A DNA stretch of 64,000 nt from Splendidivirga corallicola (GCA_030442035.1 JAUJEA010000011.1:222844-286843), one strand, 5' to 3'; counted from the first letter of the stretch, positions 34,856-44,057 are shown. Notes: generated from the sequence alone by a model not told the origin. Numbers and translations: made by a program.

Positions 34856-35410
34856 TTAAAAGTTTAAGCAAAATTTTAGACCAACGTAATTTTGAGAAGC
34901 TGATAGACCAGTGCTTATACCGGGACGTTTATGACGGGAAGTTTCATTATTGCTAGGAAATATCGTCTTCCATTTCGGAAATGCCATACCAATAAGGGCT
35001 CCCATAAGACTGCCACCAACAATAAATCCGGCAATGATTTCCCCCGCATTATCCTTTGTGGTGAGATATGGATTTCGCTGAATTTCGCTTAATGCTCTGA
35101 GAGAGGCCAGCAGCATCGTACCACCACCTATGAGAGCCCCTCGACCAGCATAATTTCCCGATGCCACTCGAACCATTTTAATGTCGTCAAGGGCATAATT
35201 GATCTTCTTTGATTGATTCTGATAATCAAAGCTTAACGATGACTTATCGATGCTTAAATTTTTAACAGTTAATATCGAACGATCATGCAAATAGACTTTC
35301 CCTCTTTTATATGATCTTTTTGAATCCGTTGATTGAGAGAAAATAGGGGAACCAGAGGTTGTGATTAGGATCACTACCAGAAAGATTTTTGTAACAGGTG
35401 AACTTTTCAT
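34856..35410 (-). CDS. secreted/envelope protein with glycine-zipper segments, unknown function
   Basis: The 184-residue product has a signal peptide to about residue 25. A beta-rich middle (YLHDRSILTVKNLSIDKSSL) precedes two small-residue hydrophobic segments (AGRGALIGGGTMLLASL and IIAGFIVGGSLMGALIGMAF). These look like glycine-zipper membrane helices. I do not recognise the family. It is the first gene of a pair with the 189-residue protein downstream. Confidence 0.65.
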   Translation of the reverse strand: MKSSPVTKIFLVVILITTSGSPIFSQSTDSKRSYKRGKVYLHDRSILTVKNLSIDKSSLSFDYQNQSKKINYALDDIKMVRVASGNYAGRGALIGGGTMLLASLRALSEIQRNPYLTTKDNAGEIIAGFIVGGSLMGALIGMAFPKWKTIFPSNNETSRHKRPGISTGLSASQNYVGLKFCLNF

Positions 35411-35616
35411 CGTTGAAGTAATTTAATTGGGGTTATAATTCGTTTTAATAAGAGTTGAGTAACACAGAATTTCTGCATGTTTTAAAGACATATACCTGAG
35501 ATCCTGAAATGTTAGTGTTGACTTGAAATTTTTTTCAAAAACTGCTTCTGAATCTTACTGTTTACCAACACAGTTATTTTTTGCGAGTTATAAAGCATGG
35601 ATTAAATGAGCGGTGT

Positions 35617-36276
35617 TCATTTTTCAGTAACCACTACGTTATCAACCCAGAGATCGGCATTTAAATTAAATGGCCAGCCACTACCATAGACGCGAAATTT
35701 AAGTCTGATTGAATCAACCGGATATTCCAGCTGTACCTGCTCCAAGAGTTGATTCATAGATATTTGATAGTTAACAGGACCTTCTGAAGAGATCTCATTA
35801 ACTATTTTTGTTTCATCATTTTTATAAGTAGTTTTTGGAAAAGATGATGTGGCCCTGGTATACTCAACCCAACCCAATTCCTCTGTTTGAGTATTGTTTA
35901 AAAAGTGAAAACTGACACCGGCCAGTGAATAAAAATCACTTGTACTTGAGGCTTCTGAATGAACGGCAGTTTCCATATCAAATTCAAACAGAAGGTTTTG
36001 ACTATAGCCAAATACTCGCTCCAGAGTAATTTCAGTGAAACTCTCATGGCTAATATGAGCCTGATTACTTCCGTTTCTGGAAATAACCTCTGCACTATTT
36101 CTTCCTAACTGACGTCCTCCAATTTGCCATGCATCTAAATTGCCTTGCTCAAAATCATCTTTAAAAATAATCTTATCCAAGTCCTCTGACATTTCGTCAC
36201 AGGATTCATTGCAAGCCATGCAAATAGTGAATAATAAGATATAAACAGCAGGTAACTTTAAAATACGGTTTTTCAT
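35617..36276 (-). CDS. lipoprotein with jelly-roll-like domain, unknown function
   Basis: ATG 36276 is preferred over 36297 because it opens on KNRILKLPAVYILLFTICMAC, a lipoprotein signal with cysteine near residue 22. The mature part starts with a DDFEQGNLDAWQIGG stretch and is rich in beta strands up to NADLWVDNVVVTEK. This pattern is typical of carbohydrate-binding-like jelly rolls that end in a W/VDNV strand. No catalytic motif is visible. Single gene. Confidence 0.7.
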   Translation of the reverse strand: MKNRILKLPAVYILLFTICMACNESCDEMSEDLDKIIFKDDFEQGNLDAWQIGGRQLGRNSAEVISRNGSNQAHISHESFTEITLERVFGYSQNLLFEFDMETAVHSEASSTSDFYSLAGVSFHFLNNTQTEELGWVEYTRATSSFPKTTYKNDETKIVNEISSEGPVNYQISMNQLLEQVQLEYPVDSIRLKFRVYGSGWPFNLNADLWVDNVVVTEK

Positions 36277-36582
36277 AATGGTATATTTTCTTGACAAAAA
36301 TGGTATTTCATAGTAAGGAGGTTTTTGAGCTTGATGTCACAAGGGTTTTTATTTTCCCTTATCTAAACACCCTTTAATTACCATATACCGGTGCATTGGA
36401 TTTGTTAGTGCTTATCAGAAAAAATCTCTTTTCTATAAAGCTCTGTTTATCAGAATAATTGTCTTGAAACTTTTGTGTTTAATAGAGAGAAAGTGCAAAT
36501 TGAATGATCATGATAAAGCCCATTTTTTAATTAGACTAAAAATATTTTTACTTAACCGCTAACACTTTCTTAAATCCGGTAT
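36277..36582. other. divergent intergenic region, no recognised element
   Basis: This AT-rich gap separates the lipoprotein gene and the sigma-factor gene, which are divergent. It must hold their promoters, but I find no clear TAnnTTTG with a matching -33 element, repeat or hairpin with a T-tract. Confidence 0.5.
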
Positions 36583-37170
36583 ATGATTAGTAATGAATTC
36601 AATGGCCATATAGATTTAGGTTATTCTGAAGATCAAATTGTGGAGGCGATAAAAACCAATGATGAAAAAATTATTGGCAATTTGGTGAAGAAATTAATGC
36701 CCATTAAACATTATCATAATTGTTGGAATCACAAATTATATACTGCAGAGGACAAAGAGGAATTCTATGCTCAGACCTGGATGGTGGTCATTGTAAAAAT
36801 CAAAGAAAATAGATATGCTAAAGATAATTTTGTCGGCTATTTTTCCAGGATACATCGAAATATCTGGTTGAATTTTTGTAGAAACCAAGGTCGTAGAATT
36901 CCTGTAAATCTATTTGATAATATTTATGGTGAAACAGAATTTGACCTGTACCATCAAATATTCGGGGATGAGCGTTATGGATTTGTTGAAGAGTGTCTAA
37001 AAAAGCTCAGTGTAGTATGTCAAAAGATACTTGATTTACTTTACTCCAAAAAAATGTCTTATGAAGATATTTGTAATGTTGTGAAGCTTAAAACACCAGG
37101 TAGCGCAAGAGTAAGAAAATTTAACTGCATTAAACAATTAAAAAAATGTGTTAGAAAATCAATGAACTAA
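36583..37170 (+). CDS. sigma-70 family RNA polymerase sigma factor (ECF-like)
   Basis: The 195-residue protein has a region 2 with EEFYAQTWMVVIVKIKENRY and VGYFSRIHRNIWLNFCRNQGRR, and a C-terminal region 4 starting at EECLKKLSVVCQKILDLLYSKKMSYEDIC. This is the two-domain plan of ECF-type sigma factors. The next gene starts three bases later and encodes a membrane protein that fits an anti-sigma partner. The genes around encode surface proteins, so envelope regulation is a plausible role. Confidence 0.85.
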   Translation: MISNEFNGHIDLGYSEDQIVEAIKTNDEKIIGNLVKKLMPIKHYHNCWNHKLYTAEDKEEFYAQTWMVVIVKIKENRYAKDNFVGYFSRIHRNIWLNFCRNQGRRIPVNLFDNIYGETEFDLYHQIFGDERYGFVEECLKKLSVVCQKILDLLYSKKMSYEDICNVVKLKTPGSARVRKFNCIKQLKKCVRKSMN

Positions 37171-37173
37171 AAG

Positions 37174-37956
37174 ATGGAAAAAGAGGAAATGGAATTTTTC
37201 GAGAAAATTGAAAGGTACCTTGAGGGTAAATTAACCGAATCAGAGAAAATTGAGTTACAAAAGGCTTTAAGTAATGATCCTGATTTGTTAAAAGAGGCAG
37301 AAATCAATAAAGTAATCATTGAAACCTTAAAAAATCGCAATTTACTCCGGATAAAAAATGATGTTGATCAGGCTATGAACATAGTCAAAAGAGCTATGGA
37401 GCATGACTCTGTTCCTTTTGAGCAAAGTCATGGTGAAAAACCCAAAAGATCAATCCAATTTTCAAACTCCCTTCTCAAAATTGCTGCGGTCATATCAATT
37501 CTCATTCTTTCAATTATTGCCATAATAAAACTCACCCAATCAAATTCAGTTGATTCCATAGTCATTTCCTATTTAGGTGAACCCTACCAAGCACCACCCT
37601 TTTATAGAGCTCCTCAGGAATCAGCTGAAAATTGGAAACAAAACTATCAATCTCGTAATTTTGTAATGGCCAGAAATATTTTGGAAGGTCTGGTTCAATC
37701 GGACGATAAAAATCTAGAGGCGCAATTTTACCTGGGACTATGTTATCTATATCAACCTGAAAGGGATCCCAAAAAGGCCATTGATCAATTTAACAATGTA
37801 TTGGCTGGCAAAAGCAGATACGAGGAACAGGCTATGTGGTATTTAGGATTGTCATATTATTTGGCAGGGAACAAACAAGCGGCTGTTAATACCCTTAGAA
37901 AAGTAAGGGGCGTTCGGCAAGAGGCAGCAGCCTCTCTGTTGCAAAAATTGAATTGA
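37174..37956 (+). CDS. single-pass membrane protein with anti-sigma-like N-terminus and TPR-like C-terminus
   Basis: The first 30 residues (FEKIERYLEGKLTESEKIELQ) match the short helical start often seen in Bacteroidota anti-sigma proteins. A membrane helix lies near residues 97-117 (LLKIAAVISILILSIIAII). The C-terminal 100 residues form TPR-like pairs (FYLGLCYLYQPERDPKKAID, MWYLGLSYYLAGNKQAAV) in the periplasm. Three bases separate it from the sigma gene. It may hold the sigma factor and respond to a periplasmic partner; this is inference. It is convergent with the CHAT gene, eight bases away. Confidence 0.75.
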   Translation: MEKEEMEFFEKIERYLEGKLTESEKIELQKALSNDPDLLKEAEINKVIIETLKNRNLLRIKNDVDQAMNIVKRAMEHDSVPFEQSHGEKPKRSIQFSNSLLKIAAVISILILSIIAIIKLTQSNSVDSIVISYLGEPYQAPPFYRAPQESAENWKQNYQSRNFVMARNILEGLVQSDDKNLEAQFYLGLCYLYQPERDPKKAIDQFNNVLAGKSRYEEQAMWYLGLSYYLAGNKQAAVNTLRKVRGVRQEAAASLLQKLN

Positions 37957-37964
37957 GAGGCCAA

Positions 37965-40900
37965 TCAAGAAAGTCGCTCGATAGACCGATTTCCTCTTTT
38001 TCTAAATATGATATAACCTAATATTAAAATCAAAATACCACTAAACAGCCATAACCGGTAATCATAGTTATCTTCAAATTTAACTGGTGCATTGTCACCT
38101 ATCAGAATAAAACTTGCCCAAAAATGCGGATGAGCATGTAGATTATCCGCCTGTCCTATATAACTTAGCTTTGCATCTTGCAGGGCCTTATCCTTATAAA
38201 GGCCTTTGTCAAGGTTTTTGTAGAAATATGTGGTTAAGTAAGAGGCGTTTTCAGAATCGACCTTCCATAAACTAGTTACTATGCTCGGACAACCTGAATA
38301 GACAAAAGCTCTTGCTAAGCTCATTATGCCTTCGCCTCTGCTAAGTTTACCATTACCTGTTTCACAGGCGCTCAATACAGCCAGGTGTGTATTAAGGCGC
38401 ATGGCATAAACTTCAATTACCATAAGAGAATCATCTTCAAGTGTATCAGAACTCTGAGTGAAGATTAAATTGGAAAATAAAGGATCAAGGTCGTTATAAT
38501 AACCATGGGTTGAAAAATGAAGGAAAGAATAATTCCAGGCATTGGACTTAACATTTCTTTCTGTAGCCAGAGGACCAATCCAAGTATCCCCACGAGTTAT
38601 ATCAGCAATCATCTCTACCTCTAGATCTGCCCCGGGAAGAGAAACATCGGTAACACCAAAACCCCCAAACCTTCCACTGGTTCTTCTTACAGTATTTTCA
38701 CCATTAGTTGTTTCTACAGTATAGAGGTATCTTACTTGATAATTTTTAACTAAATAGGAGAGTTCTGAATATTGAAAATTCTTCGTATCAATAGGAAGTT
38801 CCATAATCAAAGCTTCAAAACTTAAATATCCGAGAGTACCGGACGGAACAATGATGAGATTCTCTAAGGGAAATGATATTGTGTTTAACGGTTCACTTAA
38901 TAATAAATCATATAACTTTTTGGCCGAAAAAACATAAAGGCTGTCAGACTTTTCAATGTTATTAAGGATAAATTGTCCATCACTTACTGATTTTCTAAAA
39001 CCTTCGATCCAGAGATCGTATTCTTTGGTTCTTTTTTGAGAAAACACCTCTAAACCATGATGTGTGAGACAAAATGTATATATGCTACTATCACCAACAA
39101 AATATTCCAAAAGTGCTGTTTGCGCATCTAAATCTTGTTTTTGAATTTCGGAAGCCGAGAGAAAAGTGTCTTTATATTTTAATTGATAATAGTTGGAATA
39201 ATTATTTTCCAAATGTCTATTTAAACTGTCCCACAAGGAAGTATTTTTAAATAAAAGGTTTTTGTACCTTCCGATTTTGATGGAATCTTTTTCATTTTCT
39301 GCCTGTCGTAATTGCTTTTTGTAAAAGGCAATATTTACTCTAACTTCATGCTCTTTTTCAATCAAAACATCCGGTACATCACTGAATTTTAGACCATCGG
39401 CTCTTTTAATTGCTTGAAGCAACGTGAAGGCCTTGCTTTTTCTTGAAAACTCAAATGCGGCATTGAGATATTCTTTGTTCTTGGTTATTTTGTAAAGTTT
39501 GCAAGCCACGTTTATCGCTTCCTCATATATAGGATAAGATCTGATAGACAGATCTTCTTGAGATGCCTCTCTTATAAGTGAAAACCGAATGATATCAATA
39601 AGCCGGATTGCTAGTTTATAGACTTTGAAAGAATTCTCTAAATTTTCTGTTTTGGCCGAATCACTTTGATAAAGTCCGTTAAATGCAGATGCTTTGCCTT
39701 TGAAAACATCTAATAATATGGTCTTAGAATCCAATTCTTTATGTTCAAGAGTTGGATTTATATGATAATCTGTATTTTTAAAATCTTTGATTAATGTGAT
39801 CAAGGCTTTCTGAAAATATGTAAGGGCCTTTTGAGGTTTGTTTGTTTTCAAATAATAATTACCAAAATTATTAAGCGTTATACCAAGTTCCGGATGATTG
39901 GGGGGTAGTTTCTCTAATTGGATTTCCAGAGCTCTGTTAAGATGATCCAGACTCTTTTTTGTTTGGTTTGTTTTAAGGTATGCATCAGCAATATTTATAT
40001 GTAAAATTGCCATGTTAGGGTGATCTCTTCCCAATTGTTCCACATATATTTTTTCCGTACTATGAAAATGCAATAATGCATCTTGGTAATTCATCATTTT
40101 GGCTGATACTACGCCAATATTATTGTTTACCAACCCCAGAAAGCGATGATTTTCTGGAAATATTCTTAGGAAAGCTTCCTGTGTCATTCGGAAATGATCA
40201 AGGGCCTTGTTAAACTCACCTTTGGCCTGATATGTTGTGCCCAAATTAAGATGGCCGGCACCAATTTGAAAATAATCTGGAGGACTATGTCGAAGATTAA
40301 TCGCTAACGTTTTCTCATAATGGTCAATGGCTTTGTCAAAATCCCCTTTTCTGTAATATACCTGGCCAAGGTTGTTGTAGGTATGCGTTAGATCTTTATG
40401 ATCGGCAGGAAGTTTTTCTATGTAAATTTTTTTTTGTGTTTCAAGGCTATTCAAAGCCTTTTTGTAGTCACTTTTGTTACTCAGAGCTACTCCATAATTA
40501 CCATAATATTTAGCGACAGTAAGATGATTGGCGCCAAGAGTTTTAATTCCAATATCAATTGATTTTTTATGAGATGCTAATTGCATTTCATAATCACTGG
40601 TTTTTCCATAATAAAAACCCAAAGTTGAATAGCAATTGGCAACCAGGCTATCGCTTTCTCCAAAATTTTCCACACTTATGGATAATGCCCTTTTTAAATT
40701 TTCTTCAGCAGTTTCAAATTTTGATTGCCAAACATAGCAGGCACCAAGACCCAATGTAGATAGAATGATCCCTCGGACATCTTTATCTTCCTCGTAATTA
40801 GAAAGCGCCTTCTGATAGTAATAAATTGAACTGTCGAATCTATAGGTATCACCAAATTCTTTGGCTTTCAAATAGTATTTAATCGCAAGAGTATCGCTAT

Positions 40901-40994
40901 AAATTATGGTATTGTGAGCAAAGCAATTGACCGAACTTATGGTTCCTATTACCAAAATAGATGATAACCAATTTTTGATGCCTTTCATGATCAC
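37965..40994 (-). CDS. TPR - CHAT domain protein with C-terminal membrane anchor
   Basis: The 1009-residue protein has a signal peptide (to about 27). About ten tetratricopeptide repeats between residues 40 and 420 (for example YNNLGQVYYRKGDFDKAIDH), a helical linker, then a CHAT domain at about 690-970. The caspase-like dyad is His830 in HFSTHGYY and Cys877 in LSACETG. A membrane helix (LFSGILILILGYIIF) and basic tail end the protein, so TPR and CHAT parts should face the periplasm. Proteolytic activity is inferred. It is tail-to-tail with the sigma/anti-sigma pair. Confidence 0.9.
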   Translation of the reverse strand: MIMKGIKNWLSSILVIGTISSVNCFAHNTIIYSDTLAIKYYLKAKEFGDTYRFDSSIYYYQKALSNYEEDKDVRGIILSTLGLGACYVWQSKFETAEENLKRALSISVENFGESDSLVANCYSTLGFYYGKTSDYEMQLASHKKSIDIGIKTLGANHLTVAKYYGNYGVALSNKSDYKKALNSLETQKKIYIEKLPADHKDLTHTYNNLGQVYYRKGDFDKAIDHYEKTLAINLRHSPPDYFQIGAGHLNLGTTYQAKGEFNKALDHFRMTQEAFLRIFPENHRFLGLVNNNIGVVSAKMMNYQDALLHFHSTEKIYVEQLGRDHPNMAILHINIADAYLKTNQTKKSLDHLNRALEIQLEKLPPNHPELGITLNNFGNYYLKTNKPQKALTYFQKALITLIKDFKNTDYHINPTLEHKELDSKTILLDVFKGKASAFNGLYQSDSAKTENLENSFKVYKLAIRLIDIIRFSLIREASQEDLSIRSYPIYEEAINVACKLYKITKNKEYLNAAFEFSRKSKAFTLLQAIKRADGLKFSDVPDVLIEKEHEVRVNIAFYKKQLRQAENEKDSIKIGRYKNLLFKNTSLWDSLNRHLENNYSNYYQLKYKDTFLSASEIQKQDLDAQTALLEYFVGDSSIYTFCLTHHGLEVFSQKRTKEYDLWIEGFRKSVSDGQFILNNIEKSDSLYVFSAKKLYDLLLSEPLNTISFPLENLIIVPSGTLGYLSFEALIMELPIDTKNFQYSELSYLVKNYQVRYLYTVETTNGENTVRRTSGRFGGFGVTDVSLPGADLEVEMIADITRGDTWIGPLATERNVKSNAWNYSFLHFSTHGYYNDLDPLFSNLIFTQSSDTLEDDSLMVIEVYAMRLNTHLAVLSACETGNGKLSRGEGIMSLARAFVYSGCPSIVTSLWKVDSENASYLTTYFYKNLDKGLYKDKALQDAKLSYIGQADNLHAHPHFWASFILIGDNAPVKFEDNYDYRLWLFSGILILILGYIIFRKRGNRSIERLS

Positions 40995-41198
40995 TTGTAT
41001 TTATGATTTATTCCACGTTATCCATAGCTCCTGAAATCAATTTATAGAAAAAAGATTTGTAAACCATGTATTGAACCACGAAATGTAAGAGAAATTTTAA
41101 TAGCCAAAAGCTCAGGGGAACCTTTCTACATAATTCATTATGAGTGTCTACCTTGCGCCCAAATCAGACATTCCATAAGGGCATTTTTTTATTGAAGG

Positions 41199-41294
41199 CT
41201 TAAAATCTTATGGGCATTAGCCCGTGTGGGTTCAAGTCCGCGACTGGTACGAAAGCCGTTCAAATTGAACGGCTTTTCTATTGGTGAAGATTTT
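41199..41294 (+). repeat. direct repeat copy B: decayed 3' half of tRNA-Leu with terminator
   Basis: This is the second copy of 28636-28734, in the same orientation. It starts at the anticodon loop (CTTAAAATCTT), keeps the variable arm and TTCAAGT, then shows a three-base-shorter and altered acceptor region (CCGCGACTGGTAC). The terminator hairpin (41252-41277) is intact. No 5' half of a tRNA precedes it, so it is a fragment. It fills the gap between the CHAT gene and the next gene. Confidence 0.85.
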
Positions 41295-41707
41295 CAAGTT
41301 GCCTTTCGAATTGCATTTGCCACCCTCAATTCAAAAACCGCAAGTGTGTATACTACCATTATTTCAACCACAATGTAAACCCAACCAAAAAGCATTATTT
41401 CATGTCGATGATAAATGAACAATACGATTGATAAACAACAATAAATCAGATTTAAAACAGCAATTCTTTTTAAGGATATTCCCAATCTATCATCAATCTT
41501 ATGGAAGCAATAAAAATCATAAATAGCAAAAAGGCAGGGTAATGAAGCAAGAAAATATAGAGTTTGTTTAGGAATCCCGAAAAACCGTTCAAATTGGACC
41601 AACACAATCCCAAGAAAGATTGCGGATAATATAGCTCCAAACCCGTCAATCAGAAATAGTTTTCTCGGATTTGTATTTCCCCATTTTATTGCTTTTTCTA
41701 ATATCAT
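41294..41707 (-). CDS. four-helix membrane protein, unknown function
   Basis: A 137-residue protein with four hydrophobic segments (about residues 21-40, 48-66, 81-100 and 106-126) and short loops. FCFHK-type residues and a NP/RK-rich N-terminus (WGNTNPRKLFLIDGFGAIL) recall small Bacteroidota integral membrane proteins of unknown role. Its stop codon touches the tRNA-Leu fragment. No conserved catalytic motif is visible. Confidence 0.7.
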   Translation of the reverse strand: MILEKAIKWGNTNPRKLFLIDGFGAILSAIFLGIVLVQFERFFGIPKQTLYFLASLPCLFAIYDFYCFHKIDDRLGISLKRIAVLNLIYCCLSIVLFIYHRHEIMLFGWVYIVVEIMVVYTLAVFELRVANAIRKAT

Positions 41708-41876
41708 GATTGATCCTTGCCTTTTTTGATCATTACTAAAGTATCGGTTTAGTACTTTACTTTCAAGTTACTACTTTGAGGTGTTTGCAATAACAATTGT
41801 TAGCGGTATTTTTTGTGCACTAGTGTCACACTATTTAAATTAAAATAGTCTAACAAGTACAAGCATATTTAAATCA

Positions 41877-42692
41877 ATGGACAAGGATCTAAACAGTATT
41901 GTACAAAAAGCCCTTCTTGGAGACAAAAAGGCATTGGAAAGTGTTGTGGAGGAGGTCAAAGATCTTATCTACAACCTTTCACTTAAAATGTTGCTTTTTC
42001 CCGAAGATGCTCAAGATGCTACTCAAGAAATCCTGGTCAGAATCATCACCCATCTCAGTACATTCCAGGGGAAAAGCACATTTAAAACTTGGGTATATAA
42101 GGTTGCAACAAATTATTTGCTTACGGAAAAATCAAAGAAGGACCGTAAAGCAAAGGAAGTGTCGTTTGATGAGTACGCGAATCAAATAGACACGGGGCAA
42201 TCAGCGATGATACGCTACACCAATAATGAGGGGGAAATAGGCCTGTTAGAAGAGGAGGTCAAAGTCAGTTGTACGCACGGATTATTGCACTGTCTGAATC
42301 CAGCCAATCGACTTATTTATGTTCTTGGCGATGTATTGGATCTTAATAGTAAGGAAGCTGCTGAAATTCTGGAAATCACTCCTTCGAGCTTCAGAAAACA
42401 ATTATCAAGATCAAGAGAAAGGATAAAGAACTTCTTAACGGCCAAGTGTGGTTTGGTAAACCCCAACAATTCCTGTCGATGCAAACGAAAAATCGACTTT
42501 CTTATCGATAGTAAAATGATTGATCCACATGCATTAAGATTCGCCAATCATACAAAAAGAAGTATTGATATGATGCAGAAGATAGAATTCCTGGACAAGA
42601 CACTCAGTGTATTTCGTTCAGTGCCAATCATTGGAGCACCCAATGGGATCATGAAAGAAGTTAGACAAACCATTAACTCGATAACATTCTAA
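41877..42692 (+). CDS. RNA polymerase sigma factor with cysteine-containing C-terminal extension
   Basis: The 271-residue protein has ECF sigma region 2 (FPEDAQDATQEILVRIITHL, FKTWVYKVATNYLL) and region 4 (NPANRLIYVLGDVLDLNSKEAAEIL, SSFRKQLSRSRERIKNFL). An extra 80 residues follow, opening with AKCGLVNPNNSCRCKRKI. Three closely spaced cysteines there could bind a metal and act as a sensor. The next gene starts two bases later. The sigma-plus-small-enzyme operon suggests a specialised stress response. Confidence 0.85.
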   Translation: MDKDLNSIVQKALLGDKKALESVVEEVKDLIYNLSLKMLLFPEDAQDATQEILVRIITHLSTFQGKSTFKTWVYKVATNYLLTEKSKKDRKAKEVSFDEYANQIDTGQSAMIRYTNNEGEIGLLEEEVKVSCTHGLLHCLNPANRLIYVLGDVLDLNSKEAAEILEITPSSFRKQLSRSRERIKNFLTAKCGLVNPNNSCRCKRKIDFLIDSKMIDPHALRFANHTKRSIDMMQKIEFLDKTLSVFRSVPIIGAPNGIMKEVRQTINSITF

Positions 42693-42693
42693 A

Positions 42694-43083
42694 ATGGTGG
42701 AAGTAATAAAACAGTATGTATTGATTTGGAATGAGAAGAGCATTTCGGATCTAAAAAATGTATTCCAGGCCAATGCCAGGTATTGGGATGCTCTTCAAGA
42801 AGGTAATGCCATTGAACTTTTAGAGAATTCTATTTCGACCACACACATTGCTTTTCCTGATGTTTCGTTTGAAATTATTTCCCTTAATTACGCCTCTGAA
42901 AATAAAATTTTTATGGAATGGTTGATGATGGGAACCAATAATGGGACTTTTTTTGGAGCGGCACCAACAGGGAAAAGAATAGAAATAAAAGGGTTGGATT
43001 ATTTTGTATGTGAAAATGGTAAAATCTCTGAAATTAAAAGCTTCTATGATAGTAGTTTATTTCACCACCAATTAGAAATCTGA
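42694..43083 (+). CDS. SnoaL-like / NTF2-fold protein
   Basis: The 129 residues fit a SnoaL-like alpha+beta cone. An N-terminal helix (VIKQYVLIWNEKSISDLKNVF) is followed by YWDALQEGN, HIAFPDVSFEIISL and a C-terminal GLDYFVCENGKISEIKSFYD. Such proteins act as cyclases, isomerases or ligand-binding partners. Translationally coupled between the sigma factor (one base before) and the alkyltransferase-like gene (one base overlap). Confidence 0.82.
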   Translation: MVEVIKQYVLIWNEKSISDLKNVFQANARYWDALQEGNAIELLENSISTTHIAFPDVSFEIISLNYASENKIFMEWLMMGTNNGTFFGAAPTGKRIEIKGLDYFVCENGKISEIKSFYDSSLFHHQLEI

Positions 43084-43493
43084 TGAGAATAGTTGATATC
43101 CCGGTTACAATGCAAAAATTTTACGGCCAAGGATCAATGTTGCATCCTGACCAAAATATGATTGCCGAATTGCTGCAAAAAATTCCATATGGTAAGGTAG
43201 CCATCATTGATTCGCTATGTGAAAAAATGGCTTACGATCATGGTACTGATGTGACATGCCCTATGCGAACCAGTGCTGCAATAAAAAAAATCTCAAAGCT
43301 AATGGCCTTGAATGAACAGAAGAATTCAATTCCTTTTTGGAGGGTTATTCGAAAGAACCATTTGCTAATCAATTCTCCTTTTACCGATCTATGCGCCACA
43401 AATCTTAGAAAAGAAGGGTTTCGGATTGATCGAACGAGTAAAGGTGAGTTTAAAGTTCAAAAGCTTGAGGAACGATTGTTTACTTTTATCTAG
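43083..43493 (+). CDS. alkyltransferase-like (ATL/MGMT-fold) protein without the active cysteine
   Basis: The 136-residue protein has the wing-helix layout of O6-alkylguanine transferases: LLQKIPYGKVAIIDSLCEKM, an arginine-finger-like MRTSAAIKKI, then PFWRVIRKNHLLINSP and LRKEGF. The usual PCHRV is PFWRV, so the alkyl-accepting Cys is replaced by Phe. ATL proteins with a Trp here bind damaged DNA and direct it to excision repair. Similarity is low, so the assignment is moderate. Last gene of the sigma operon. Confidence 0.55.
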   Translation: MRIVDIPVTMQKFYGQGSMLHPDQNMIAELLQKIPYGKVAIIDSLCEKMAYDHGTDVTCPMRTSAAIKKISKLMALNEQKNSIPFWRVIRKNHLLINSPFTDLCATNLRKEGFRIDRTSKGEFKVQKLEERLFTFI

Positions 43494-43498
43494 GTATC

Positions 43499-43533
43499 AA
43501 TGCCACTAACATCCGGATATGGCATTAGTCTTT
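43499..43533 (+). terminator. possible terminator of the sigma operon
   Basis: AATGCCA (43499-43505) pairs with TGGCATT (43520-43526) around a loop that holds ATCCGGAT, followed by a T/C-rich stretch. It begins six bases after the stop codon. Confidence 0.45.
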
Positions 43534-43614
43534 TCTTTCTTCTTCTGCTGAACAAATTTTCATTCGGTTGTTTTAAATTAACATTTTAGTTTTAACAGTA
43601 ATATTTAATATCAT

Positions 43615-44034
43615 TTATGCACCTTCGCCCGGTATATTTTTACTTATTTTATCTAAATATTCTTTGGGAAAATTTAGCTTTTTTGCCAATTCATAAAGGG
43701 ATTTAGCATATAACTCGTTGGTCCTTGTAAGTAATTCAAGGGGTAAATTATAGCAAGTTGCTATGAGACGTTCATTTGATTCTGTGACAATTTCTACTTT
43801 TTCAGGAATATAATCTGAAACACTTTTTTCAGCATATAATTTGATTATTTCTTCATCGTTTACTTCCATTATAATTCCATAAGCTTTTTCATTTTTACAT
43901 TGAACCAAGGAAGCTCGATTGCCAATTTTCAAAGTGTAATTATCTAAATATCCTTTCCTGGGATTAGATGGATTTATTCCATTTTTTGTTAGAATATCCT
44001 TATCCATAAACAGACCATAAAAAAACACTTCCAT
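43615..44034 (-). CDS. gamma-glutamylcyclotransferase-like (AIG2) family protein
   Basis: The 139-residue protein starts with VFFYGLFMD, the family's glycine-containing substrate loop. IMEVNDEEIIKLYAEK near residue 55 supplies an acidic stretch where the catalytic glutamate lies. Members act on gamma-glutamyl amines or peptides; many bacterial ones are uncharacterised. Single minus-strand gene. Confidence 0.75.
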   Translation of the reverse strand: MEVFFYGLFMDKDILTKNGINPSNPRKGYLDNYTLKIGNRASLVQCKNEKAYGIIMEVNDEEIIKLYAEKSVSDYIPEKVEIVTESNERLIATCYNLPLELLTRTNELYAKSLYELAKKLNFPKEYLDKISKNIPGEGA

Positions 44035-44057
44035 AATATTTTACTTTAATTAATGCC

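Noticed and set aside
28735..41198. Prophage or conjugative element between the tRNA-Leu copies
   Set aside because: No integrase, relaxase, phage structural or replication gene is present; only the border repeats suggest integration.
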